NCBI RefSeq assembly: GCF_023053635.1
Contig: NC_086192.1
Span: 12,935,501-12,999,500, forward strand
Direction: 5' to 3'
Origin: Elgaria multicarinata webbii
Taxonomy: Eukaryota > Chordata > Lepidosauria > Squamata > Anguidae
DNA: 64,000 nt
Part shown: one piece after another, positions 55,501 to 64,000 of the stretch
Layout: each line of letters opens with the position of its first letter
Position numbering within the stretch: position 1 is the first letter of the stretch
Program-made: the position numbers and the translations under genes
The notes under the pieces: model-generated
The model's input: only the letters and a program-made list of their open reading frames with translations
Databases searched by the model: none
What the model was told of the DNA's origin: nothing

Positions 55501-58500
55501 TTCTGCGTGCAAAGCAGGTGCTCTACTACTGCTGTCCCAAATCCTTCTAAATCTTTCTTGCTTTGGTCCTGCTTTTAAATGCAGGGGCTACGTAGGTATG
55601 TGAAATTTTATTTTGTATTGCAATGTATATATAATTTTCCTGTCTTGTGTGCTATTCGGCATATAAATCTAACATTATGTTTGTTTTTAACACTTTTATT
55701 TTTCTATGTGCCTTTCTGCACCTGTAATGGAACCAAACCACCCCAAAAAAACATCTCAAACACCTCAAACATCTCATCAACCTATAGTTGGGTTTGGCAG
55801 CTGAATTCGTGAACTATCGTTTACAATCAACTAGCAAAGTAGAATAAAACAACAACAACACATGGTCTGAAATGGTTTGGCACGATGTCTGAATTTTATG
55901 GTTGTGGCTCTGCCTCCAGAGCCCTCCTCCCCTGCACTACGGAAACGGTAATGCTGAGCAGATGGAAAACAAGAGCAGGCATGCCACCCTAAACTATGGA
56001 TTGCTTGTGCATTTGGAAGCTCAAACCATGGTTTGAATTCTAAAACTGTACAAACCACGGTTTGGTGCGATCGATCGATGGCCTGGTTCAGACCATGCGC
56101 TAAACCATGCTGCTTAACCACAAAATGGTTAACGGAATCCATTAACCATTTTGTGGTTAAGCAGCATAGGTGAACCAGACCTATCTATCCACATATCTAA
56201 ATAAAGGAAATAGATTGTACCACAGGCAAGAGTATAAACAACGGGAATAAAAACAGACTGCTGAGCCTCCTCATGATTTTAAGATTCATACAGCTGTCAC
56301 TGCAGCATGAAACGCAAGCTAAAACCCTCCACTACAAATCTGAACAGTGTTGCAGTGTTGTCAGACTGCATTTCCCCCAACCCTGCCCCCAGCTTCAGAG
56401 GTGAAGTTTCTGCTAAAAGATTTACGTCTCTGAATTTTGAAGAGGAGCATTTGGGACAAGAGGGGTCGTAGCATCCTGACCCTACCCTGGGTGAACTTTG
56501 TACATTTCCTTCCAAAAGCATGATTTCTGGCTACAGAATTCACCACAGCGCCTGGTTTCAAGTCACTAATGCATCTTAGGAGACATCCTTGCACAAATGA
56601 AGCCCCTTGGCCAGCGCTTGCTAGGAAGTCAACAGAGGTTCCTTTACAGCGCACAGAGATGCGGCATCCTCGCTTCCTTACCTCACCCGCTACCTTGTAC
56701 TTTTTCAAGACGATGCCTGTTTCACAGTCAACCAAACAAACGGAGTCCCCTCCACAAGTAGCTGCTGTCCTGGATGAGCTCACCACAGGGTCTGAAAGGT
56801 TAAAACCACAGTGACTGTAAGCCTCTTGCCAGTATAATTCTCACATTTTTTTCTCATTTAACCAGACTTTCAGTCCCTGGAGATGTGAGGCAGCTAATGA
56901 AATATTTCTGGCGTGTCTGTATGTCTCCCCCAGGATCTCTTATATATACAGTACTATATTTACTGTATTTCTTCGATTCTAAGACACACTTTTCCCCCCA
57001 TATAAACATCTCTAAAAACGGGGCGCGTCTTAGAATCGCAGGTCATTTATTATTCCTTAGAATCAAAGCTTTTTTTCTGTTGGTGGTACTGAAATTAGTG
57101 TGCGTCTTACAATCGATGGCGTCTTAGAATCGAAGAAATACGGTAAATGGGAAACTGAGGCTGATAGTAACTATCCTCAATTTAGCAGACGGCACAGTCT
57201 TATTTTTACACACCAACTGTAAAATCCTCAGGGCACACGCATTATGGTCTTTTTACGTGTTCTACATAACCAGAGACTCTCAAGGTGCATCAGTTTGTAA
57301 GCCGGTATGAAAATCTATCTGAAATATACAGGAAGACCTCAGCGATGTTCACATGATGTCCTGCTGCTGCTCCCTTTGCAACTCTGTCAATTTTCTCTTA
57401 GCCCTATGTATGGAACTCTTTACTTCCTTTAAAAAGAGGAAGGCTAAGAGAATCCCCTCCATGAAAATATTCATGGTACCAACTTTCTTCCTTCAAATTA
57501 CTCCAGAGAACCCGCCTTTCCCCTATTGGCCTAAATCAGTGTTTCCCAAAGTGGGCGGTGGGATTGGATAGGGGGGCGTTAAGAGGCAAAAGGGCGGCAG
57601 GGGAGCGCTCGAGGTGGTCTTTTCCGAGAAGCACCTCTCCAGAAGGTCTTAAAACCCAGGGACATTTTGATAGGAGAAGGTAGTTTGGTCCCAAGCCATA
57701 TAAGAGAAGAATCCACACATGTATTAATACATGTATTAGTCCTTTTAACGGTGAATTGAAATGTTTCAAAAGCACCAAAACGTGAATGAAGAGACATACC
57801 CTGCTTGGTGTGCCCCGCCACGCCGGCTGCAAAACAGAGGCGTTTGCTATCTTTTCCCTCCCTCCCTCGGCAAGCCTGCGGCAGGTGCTTCAGATTTTGA
57901 ATAAATATTCGATTAATTGTTACTGTTTTGAATTTTATTGTTATTATCTTCCTTAGTGGGTCATTGAAAACCGCTATTTTGAATAATGATTTTTATAGTC
58001 TAGGGTCGGGGGCACTGGGCATGAGTTTGTGGAACCAAGGGGGCGGTGACCTGAAAAAGTTTGGGAACCACTGGCCTAAATCATCATGAACAGTAACCAA
58101 TCTTTAATCACATGTGACTCCTTTTGCCCACATTCATCTCCTTAAGAGTATTTCCCCCACCCCCCACTCCTCTCCCCACCCAATTTCAAATGGCACGTTC
58201 TTTGAACATGCCCTCGGAGGGACTGGGGAAAGGTTTTCTCATCCCTAGAGCAAAGCCTGGCATTCACTGCTTTACAGTACCAAACAGATGTCTTCTGCTT
58301 TAAGCTGCCCTGAAAACTGGATGTTACAGCACAGCCTCTAAATGCTGTAAACAACAGATCTCACCATCTCAAAATGCCTTCAAGCAATGTAGTCGCAATG
58401 CGAAGCTAGTGAGGCCGCCTTCCCACGTCAAGAAGCCCTTTGCAAACTGGGCCTTGAGAAACTACAAGGCAGGATCCAACCTACAGTGTTCACAGTATTT

Positions 58501-61500
58501 TCCCCTTTCTTTTCCTTTCTCTTAAATTATGAGCCCACTGGGAATAGCAAAACCCCCCCCTATTTAAAATAGCTGCTATTTCTGCTAGGCGGAGGAGACA
58601 TGGGGGGGGGGGCTGCTCCAGTTGGACTCCCCTCCTTTGAGAGCAGGACAATCCCATCAGCCCTGTCGCTGCCCTACTTAATTTCTCTCTCTCTCTCTTT
58701 CCTCTTCCCTCCTGAACTCCTTTTCCTTGTGTGTCATGTCTTTATTAGACTGCAAGCCTGATGGCAGGGACTGTCTTTTTTGCTGATTGTAAGCCGCTCT
58801 GAGAGCCTTTTTTGGCTGAGGAGTGGGGTATAAATATGATAAATAAATAAATTGCCCTAACCCATGAGACAGGAATAAGCTATCCTCTGGCATAAATACC
58901 GTATTTCTTCGATTGTAAGACACCATCGATTGTAAGACACACACTAATTTCAGTACCACCAACAGGGGGGAAAAACCCCTAAGACACACCCACAATTCTA
59001 AGACGCACCCCGTTTTTAGAGATGTTTATATGGGGGAAAAACACGTCTTAGAATCGGGTAAGCAAGTAAAACATATTAGGCATGGGAGCCTTCAGAAGGG
59101 TTCGTCTGCTTACCCTCAAGAGTGCAAATCTGTGGGGGTCAGAGATATCATTCCCTTTCCGGCATCGTTCTTCTAGGTCTGCCAGGCTGCTTAGCTATGC
59201 TCACCTTTTCTTGTCCCGCAATCCAGCGGTGGCTCGAAGACACAGGCCCATAACTGGGTCTTGAAGTCATCTCTGTTGTTGCCTTTGCTATGACACTGTA
59301 GAAAATGGACAGGCTCCAAATTGATTGTCTCCTGAAAGAAAGCAGGTCATTTTAAACACAAAAGGTACAGCCTCTGTTACACGAGGGAGGGAGCGTAAGT
59401 TTCCAGGCAGACGTTGGGACACACAAGCCCGATTTTGTGGTCAAATTCTTTGGGGAGGTCATTGGTCAAGTCTCTCTCTCTCTTTCTCTCTGACTGGGTT
59501 CAGACAATTGCAGTGGGGAAAGAAACCATTACCACACCCCTGCGTGCACAACTGCCATTTGTGCATTGAATATCTTACAAGCGGTGGTTTTTTTAATGAT
59601 TTCAAAAGTGTACTTTTTTTTTTTAACAATGGGGCAAACATTTTATTTATCCCAAGGAAAGGCTTCCGTATCACTCAAAAAAACACAAGATGTCAGGATA
59701 GTGATACACCTCATTCAATAAATCAATTTTTTACCATTTTGACTTTTATATATACATCTATCTTTGTCGGTACGGCCCGTCTTGTTTCCTGGCATTCTCT
59801 GCTTTTTGCACGCCTACAGGGCTCTTTATTAAAAGCTGAACTTTTGGAGCGTGACCCTCTCGCCCTAATAAGCCCTCCGGTGGGAAAGCTGCCCTGGTAC
59901 CTCGCCTTCCAAGTCCTTGACAGGGGTGCTACAAGCTTCTCTTTCATCCTCCTCTGCCTCTTTGTGCTCCTCTTTCTGCTGGCCGGACCTTTTGTGGCTT
60001 TGTGCTTTTGGAATGCGCCCTCCGTTCCGATGGGCCCCTTCGGGATCCTGAGCGGCCTGGGATTCCTTGGCCGGCGGGCGAGATGTTCTCGCCCCTTCAG
60101 GACTGCGCTCATCCTGCAGGCGGCTGGGCTTCTTGGGGCTGGGAGAGGCTTCCTCCTTGGAACTGTTCCGGGAACGGGATCTCTTGCTCACCACTGCTTC
60201 TTTGGAACGAACTCCTTTCCTTTTGCTGGGGGTTACTGCACCCTATTAAAAGAAAACATCAGCAATTTCCAGCGATCTCATTGATTCTCCCAACAGAACT
60301 CAAGAAGCATGTAATCGCTCAAGTAATACCCCACTTTTACCGAACGGCTTTGCTCAGCAGTTCTGTTCTGAGGAAACTTCCAACTTCAAAGACCCACCAT
60401 CTGAGAAGCTTTCGCTGCCTTACCGTTAAATGTGAACTGCCCAGAGAGCCTGGGCTACTGGGCAGCATAAAAATGTAATGAAATAAATACATAAAAATAA
60501 ATGAATGGATGACGGGAGACTTTCCGACATTCCAGGTTTGGTTTTCCCCAAGCCTTGTCCAGACTGTTGGCTGGGAAACAGGACAGAGGCATGACAAGAA
60601 AAAGGTGGGACGCACCTTGCTCTTCCTCCCACAACCAATTTTCCACGCTGCTCAAATTGGCCTGTCTCACTTTGGCTTGCTTTCTGAAGGAGGGGAAGGG
60701 GCTGTTGAGGTGGTGCGTGGAAAAAGAGAAAGAAATGACCGGCCATTTGTCTTGGGTAAAACTGAACATGTCGACAGGGTAAAAGATTGGTCCCTACAGC
60801 AGAATCTCCCATCTCCATCTGTCTATCTGTAAGCCAGAACAGGGAAGGAGGAGGAGGAAGGCACATTTTGACTGTGGGACGCTGACCATCTTACTAGATT
60901 CATCGCAGTCCAACTTTAATACTTCAGGCTTATGAGTGTATGAAGCTGTCAGACTATAACTCCACCTAGCCCAGTCTTGTCTACTCTGGCTGGCAGCAGC
61001 AGTCCAAAATCTGCACCAGAGGTCCGTCTCATCCCTGCCTCCTGAGGACTCTTAGCTGGAGTTGGCAAAAACTGAATCAGAGTCCTTCGTCATGCAACGC
61101 ATGTGCGCGGGCAATGAATTATGGCCTTTTATTTCCTCAAGTAGCTTGAGAAAGTGCTCATGTGCTTCCAGAGACAAGAGTTTGAAAGAAGTTAACTAAA
61201 ACGTACTGGGGGTGTGGGGGAGTATATTCCCACTCTCCCAAGCTGGGAGAGTGGGCATCCAAATGGCAGATGCAGTTCAATGTAAGGAAGTGTAAAGTGA
61301 TGCACACTGGGGCAACCCCCCCCCCAAACTTCAAATATAACTTGAAGGGTTCTGAGCTGGCGGATACCGAACAAGAGAGAGAGATTTGGGTTGTGGTGGA
61401 CAGCTTGATGAAAATGTCAAGCCAGTGTGCGGCAGCTGTAAAGAAGGCAAACCTCATGTTGGGCATTATAAGGAAATTAATTAATAAACTGGCAGTATCA

Positions 61501-62439
61501 TACCGCCTTTATACAAGTCTATGGTCTGACCACACTTAGAATACTGTGTACGGTTCTGGTCACCACACCTAAAAAAGGATATTATAGAGCTGGAAAAAGT
61601 GCAGAAAAGGGCAACTCAAATGATGAAGGGGGCTGCAGCGTCTCCCCTACGAGGGAAGGTTACAACAGCTGGGATTGTTTAGCTTGGAGAAAAGGAGGCT
61701 GAAGGGAGACATGATAGAGGTGTACAAATGTATGCATGGTGTGGAGAAGGTGGATAGGGAGAATTTTTTTTCCTTTTCCCATAATACTAGAACCAGGGGT
61801 CATTCCATGAAGCTGATAGATGGGAGATTCAGGACAAATAAAAGGAGGTACTTTTCCCACACAGCACATAGTTAAACTATGGATTTCGCTCCCCCAAGAT
61901 GTGGTGATGGCCGCCAATTTGGATGGCTTTAAAAAGGGGGTGGAGAAATTCTTGGAAAAGAAGGCTATCAATGGCTACTAGCCCTGACGGCTACGTGCTA
62001 CCTCCAGTATCCAAGGCAGTAAGCCTGTATTTGCCAGTTGCTGTTGCATCATTTCCTGCTTTGCTGGTCCCTGGCTGATGGATGGCTGCTGTGTGAGCAG
62101 AGCGCTGCACTAGATGGACCTTCGGTCTGATCCAACATGTTTTTATGTTCTTATATTAATTTGAATAGGATTGTTTATCAGAGAATGCCTTTGCAGAGTT
62201 CTGACCTTAGCAGTGACCTTTTTTTCTGTCTCTGCAGTATTTTCCATAGTTTCTTCTTCCTTGTCTTCCTCTTCCTCTTCTTCCTCTTCCTCCTCCTTCT
62301 CCTCTTCATTGTCGTCATCGTCATCGTCATCATCTTCCTCCTCCTCCTCCTCCTCCTCCATTGTTTCTCCCATTTCAGAAGCGGGCTTATCTTCCTGATT
62401 TATCAGTGAAGTCAAAAATTCCTCTGCAATCATTTTCAC
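46391..62439 (-). CDS. LRWD1: LRWD1 (ORCA), linker and WD40 domain, 5'-incomplete, 11 exons visible
   Basis: On the minus strand the exons read in order 62206-62439, 59901-60242, 59205-59331, 56682-56791, 54788-54995, 53383-53455, 52111-52254, 50581-50678, 48510-48668, 47457-47578, 46391-46531. They join in frame into 585 residues ending AIWKKA and stop. The WD40 part matches vertebrate LRWD1, with landmarks [46 protein letters not shown] and [21 protein letters not shown]1 associates with the origin recognition complex, binds repressive histone marks through the WD40 propeller and acts in replication licensing and heterochromatin. The leucine-rich-repeat exons (about the first 200 residues in human) are not in the window. 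The linker exons are long and acidic or basic. No disabling change was seen. Confidence 0.94.
46535..47455. other. LRWD1 last intron, no recognised element
   Basis: AT-rich, unique-looking. Confidence 0.4.
47457..47578 (-). CDS. LRWD1: LRWD1 exon, WD repeat
   Basis: Encodes [20 protein letters not shown] then [20 protein letters not shown]. The acceptor is the second of two CAGs in tandem (NAGNAG-type gcagcag); using the first would add three bases. Donor gtatgg. Confidence 0.93.
47757..48176 (+). mobile_element. CR1 LINE 3' end
   Basis: From 'tctggaaacaaagccctatg' to 'attccacgattcaatg'. 5' truncation at the same point as the copy at 37177. Confidence 0.92.
48510..48668 (-). CDS. LRWD1: LRWD1 exon, WD repeat
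   Basis: Encodes [20 protein letters not shown] through [26 protein letters not shown] matches human ICLWSWR. Donor gtaagt. Confidence 0.93.
48670..49490. other. LRWD1 intron, mostly unassigned
   Basis: A short MITE-end remnant at 48925-48982 ('ttactctcaagtaagtgtac'). Nothing else recognised. Confidence 0.4.
49498..49927 (+). mobile_element. L2-like LINE 3' end
   Basis: Coding remnant [20 protein letters not shown] then [20 protein letters not shown], 3' UTR and (AAAT)n. Confidence 0.88.
50138..50202 (-). mobile_element. LINE 3' tail fragment, reverse
   Basis: 'tttatttatttattacaatt', then 'atagccgaagctctctgggc'. Confidence 0.75.
50581..50678 (-). CDS. LRWD1: LRWD1 exon, WD repeat
   Basis: Encodes [20 protein letters not shown] then [12 protein letters not shown]. 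Acceptor tgttacag, donor gtaaga. Confidence 0.93.
50838..50955 (+). mobile_element. tRNA-derived SINE fragment
   Basis: 'cagtggtagagcacatgttt' with the B-box region near 50880 and 'gctgaggactctggtgagct'. Confidence 0.65.
51135..51270 (-). mobile_element. SINE tail fragment, reverse
   Basis: (TTTA)n, 'atatcccgccttttttcctc' and 'ttatcctcacaacaacaacc', the 3' half of the SINE at 34969-35207. Confidence 0.75.
51540..51930 (-). mobile_element. Possible LTR fragment (fossil)
   Basis: A segment with a minus-strand poly(A)-signal-like site near 51590 and layout like the 1059-1627 LTR. Ends not defined. Confidence 0.3.
52111..52254 (-). CDS. LRWD1: LRWD1 exon, WD repeat
   Basis: Encodes [20 protein letters not shown] through [27 protein letters not shown] is the WD strand. 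Acceptor tgccag, donor gtgagt. Confidence 0.94.
52448..52503 (+). repeat. (AAT)n microsatellite
   Basis: About 18 units at the 3' end of the reverse LINE. Confidence 0.95.
52448..53060 (-). mobile_element. L2-like LINE 3' end with (AAT)n, reverse
   Basis: Reverse reading gives [20 protein letters not shown] then [20 protein letters not shown] and '...gaggcgggtaacaaataaaa' leading into (ATT)n. Confidence 0.88.
53383..53455 (-). CDS. LRWD1: LRWD1 exon, WD repeat
   Basis: Encodes [20 protein letters not shown] then FKE; the CVWDI is a WD-like strand. Acceptor ccaacag, donor gtaatg. Confidence 0.94.
54186..54262 (-). mobile_element. LINE 3' tail with (ATT)/(GTT) repeats, reverse
   Basis: Compound trinucleotides, then 'accaccccatagccgaagct'. 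Confidence 0.7.
54365..54480 (+). mobile_element. LINE/SINE 3' tail
   Basis: 'agattgtaagcctgtgggca' to 'cttaaataat'. Confidence 0.65.
54788..54995 (-). CDS. LRWD1: LRWD1 exon, WD repeats
   Basis: Encodes [20 protein letters not shown] through [20 protein letters not shown]. Acceptor tccctag, donor gtaagt; 208 nt. Confidence 0.95.
55350..55545 (-). mobile_element. tRNA-derived SINE, reverse
   Basis: Reverse strand reads 'gagcacctgctttgcacgca' (A/B-box region), then 'ggatggctgtca..' type core. Imperfect copy. Confidence 0.65.
56085..56172. mobile_element. Palindromic MITE fragment (GTTCAGAC family)
   Basis: 'accatgctgcttaaccacaa' and 'ttgtggttaagcagcat' form a hairpin. Related to 30833-31123. 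Confidence 0.75.
56682..56791 (-). CDS. LRWD1: LRWD1 exon, WD repeat
   Basis: Encodes [20 protein letters not shown] then [21 protein letters not shown] and the DCETGIVL strand match human LRWD1. Confidence 0.95.
56963..57146. mobile_element. MITE with TATTTCTTCGATTCTAAGAC ends
   Basis: Left end 'tgtatttcttcgattctaag' and right end 'cttagaatcgaagaaatacg' are inverted repeats. The second copy is at 58897-59062. Confidence 0.8.
57537..58073. mobile_element. hAT-like DNA transposon carrying a LINE fragment, 8-bp target duplication
   Basis: Starts cagtgtttcccaaagtggg and ends gtttgggaaccactg, flanked by GCCTAAAT at 57529-57536 and 58074-58081. Inside, about 57600-57720 resembles the reverse of an L2-like LINE C-terminus (GLGPNYL-like reading). 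No transposase frame. Confidence 0.85.
58681..58855 (+). mobile_element. LINE/SINE 3' tail
   Basis: 'gactgcaagcctgatggcag', 'gtaagccgctctgagagcc' and an (AAAT)n end. Confidence 0.7.
58897..59062. mobile_element. MITE with TATTTCTTCGATT ends, second copy
   Basis: Interior is inverted relative to the copy at 56963-57146 (shared 'cgtttttagagatgtttata'). Confidence 0.75.
59205..59331 (-). CDS. LRWD1: LRWD1 exon, start of WD40 domain
   Basis: Encodes [20 protein letters not shown] then [14 protein letters not shown], matching LRWD1 at the entry to the propeller. Acceptor ctttcag, donor gtgagc. Confidence 0.93.
59901..60242 (-). CDS. LRWD1: LRWD1 exon, basic/serine-rich linker
   Basis: Encodes 114 residues of low complexity from [20 protein letters not shown] through [17 protein letters not shown] to PVKDLEGE. 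The start was set at the upstream AG (cttttaatag) because only this choice keeps phase 0 with the previous exon and avoids a stop. Likely a disordered nuclear linker, with possible phosphorylation and NLS-like KRKG and SKRSRSR clusters. Confidence 0.87.
60430..60508 (+). mobile_element. LINE 3' tail fragment
   Basis: 'aactgcccagagagcctggg' to (AAAT)-type end, about 190 bp before an LRWD1 exon acceptor. Confidence 0.7.
60925..61085 (-). mobile_element. tRNA-derived SINE fragment, reverse
   Basis: 'agcccagtcttgtctactct' and 'ggctggcagcagcagtccaa' match the family at 55350-55545. The tRNA-like head is decayed. Confidence 0.5.
61233..62158 (+). mobile_element. CR1 second subfamily, longest copy
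   Basis: From 'aagctgggagagtgggcatc' and 'gcagatgcagttcaatgtaa' through [20 protein letters not shown] and [20 protein letters not shown] to 'ttttatgttcttat'. Frame changes show decay. It lies in LRWD1 intron, 48 bp from an exon donor. Confidence 0.9.
62206..62439 (-). CDS. LRWD1: LRWD1 exon, acidic linker
   Basis: Encodes 78 residues starting [20 protein letters not shown] and including an E/D run of about 35 residues (coordinates roughly 62265-62360) before VTAK. The VKMIAEE start aligns with human VRMISEE. Acceptor cttctattag, donor gtcaga. The acidic tract is coded by a GAG/GAA/GAT microsatellite-like run. Confidence 0.88.
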
Positions 62440-64000
62440 CTAATAGAAGAAGATAATGTCACATTTTAGGTGCAGGAAAGAAACAATTTTCAATGAGCGG
62501 ATTCATACATCACACTAACCCCAGACTGAGAATAAGTTACACCGTATCTATACTAGTGGGTCTACACTTGGATTGGCCTTCTGGAAATTCCGTTCTTCGA
62601 TCTCCCACACAGACACTCATTTCTGATTTTGCGGAGTTGTTGTTAGCAGAAGGCTGTGTTAAAAGAGCGAGAAGGTATTTTTATGATGGAATGTTTGTGA
62701 GTTATGTTCCTTGAAGAAGAGTTCCAGGAGTTATCATACTTGTTACTCATCTTCTGAGAGATTCCATTATATGGAATGATAAAGCAATTTCTGAAAACAT
62801 CTCTAACTGTTGCAGTGAGCGCTTCCTTCCAATATTTTGTATTATGGGATACAAGGAGAGACCAGTGAAAAGCTTTCACAGAGAGGAAAGAAGAGGGGCT
62901 GGATGAAGAGTAAAGGTTGTTCTTCCTTTTGGTCCTCTTTCCATTCTCCCCCCACAGCCTGCACTTTCTGACCCCATCTCCTTCCATTCCACCTCATTAG
63001 GTCCTATTGGGGGGGCAGAAACTGAGCTCTAATAATGCACAATAATCCCCTCTCCCACCATTTAAACCCCAAGCTGAAGGGGAACAAGTGGCCAGGCATT
63101 TAGAAATCTTCCCTTCAGTGGCTGGCTGCAGGTTCAGACCTTTGCACTGCTTTCAGCGGAAAACGTTTGCCGGCAGCATGCATGTGCAGTCCTTAGATCC
63201 TACTGGTCTTACTACACCATGGCCAGTTCGCCCAATTACCGCAGCCTGCCGTGGCTTATTTAAGCCACAGTGAGTTGCAGTGCATGCCAGTGGACATTTT
63301 TAATATTCAGCCTCCTGTGGGGGCTGCTATGCCTTGCCTACGCAACAACCCCCGACTCCTGGGTTTGGATGATACGGTAAATAGTGGCAATCCCCCACTA
63401 GGGTTTGAATATTCAAAATTATTTTTTTTGCATACACAGCAATCCACCATGGCTTAAGCAGCAATGCAACCCAACTGGCTCTACCACATAGGGGTACATT
63501 CCGTTTGCATACCTCATCAAGAATAATCAGGGTCTGTCCTTATAGTTCTCATGCATATTTTTCCAAACCAATGTCTTTGAATTCAGGGTATGGTGCGAGA
63601 AGGCTTAAAATTCTCCCATTACAACTTTCCAGAAAGCTTTTCTGGGAAGTTAATTCTTAAGTTTAAAAGTCTTTAAAGGCAATTCAGATGCAAATCAAAA
63701 CTGCAAACAGCTTTGTAGAAAGACATCCCACGAACTAGGGAGAAGGAAGTGTCAAAGGGAGTAGAAATACTCAAAGTGGAAAATAATATGGAGTATCAAG
63801 AGCCTTAGAGCTACTTTGTTGGGTAGTATTTTGAACCCCCAGCTGCTGAGTGCACAACCAGCCACACATTATACCTGTGAGATTATGAAGAAACTTGTGT
63901 CATACCCAGGCACAGGCAAAGGAACCTGTAGAAAGTTACTTCACATTTGCAGAAGAGGCAGATACAGTAGTTATCCAAGAACATACAAATTATTGTTGAA
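62440..64000. other. LRWD1 intron to window edge, no exon confirmed
   Basis: No repeat tail or LRR-coding exon recognised. One exon-like minus-strand segment at 63875-63925 was considered and rejected. Confidence 0.45.

Noticed and set aside
60230-60242. Acceptor gtgcag at 60236-60241 (minus) for the LRWD1 serine-rich exon
   Set aside because: It would place a TAA directly in frame after the preceding exon. The upstream AG keeps phase 0 and adds GA before VTPSKRK.
59325-60284. Open frame of 319 codons on the + strand
   Set aside because: It is antisense to the GC-rich LRWD1 linker exon and runs over an intron. No homology or start context.
63875-63925. Minus-strand exon-like segment (AG...GT, 17 codons, VPLPVPGYDTSFFIISQ) that could precede the LRWD1 acidic exon
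   Set aside because: Phases would fit, but the peptide does not resemble the LRR-linker region of LRWD1 that should precede VKMIAEE. Chance splice-site pairs of this size are common.

Overview
The window is vertebrate nuclear DNA, most likely from a squamate reptile (lizard). It contains three intron-rich host genes embedded in dense CR1 and L2-like LINE copies, tRNA-derived SINEs (including a Sauria-SINE-like copy) and many small palindromic DNA transposons (MITEs), one of them SPIN-like. The genus cannot be told from this sequence. I see no bacterial operon, CRISPR array, rRNA, free-standing tRNA gene or obvious undescribed defence system. The unusual signals are structural: foldback elements, nested insertions, minisatellites that grew out of transposon ends, and a very long polypyrimidine splice tract.

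Layout. (1) 1-35.8 kb, + strand: RASA4 (CAPRI, a calcium-responsive Ras GTPase-activating protein). Twenty coding exons are visible, from inside the first C2 domain (1688) to the stop codon (34225), followed by a 3' UTR. The first coding exon or exons lie left of the window. (2) 38.2-45.1 kb, + strand: POLR2J (RPB11, a subunit of RNA polymerase II), complete in four exons encoding 117 residues, with a GC-rich promoter carrying repeated ETS-type motifs. (3) 46.1-62.4 kb, - strand: LRWD1 (ORCA, the ORC-associated LRR/WD protein). Eleven exons cover the disordered linker and the WD40 domain. The leucine-rich-repeat exons lie right of the window.

RASA4, POLR2J and LRWD1 are neighbours in other vertebrates (human 7q22, from memory), with POLR2J and LRWD1 tail to tail as here. 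They are not a functional pathway: one acts in Ras signalling at the membrane, one in transcription, one in replication licensing and heterochromatin. All exons reported have AG acceptors and GT donors, and their reading phases add up across each gene, so the models are internally consistent.

Most of the sequence is intron and transposon. CR1 copies with (ATTCTATG)n-type 3' ends, a second CR1 subfamily ending in GTTCTTATG, and L2-like LINEs whose 3' ends carry (AAT)n or (AAAT)n tails account for most repeats. Several can be ordered in time by nesting: a SPIN-like hAT element inside an L2-like LINE, CR1 inside an older CR1, and a LINE inside a foldback element. One LTR-type fossil (a solo LTR with a 5-bp target duplication) ends 60 bp before the first visible RASA4 exon.
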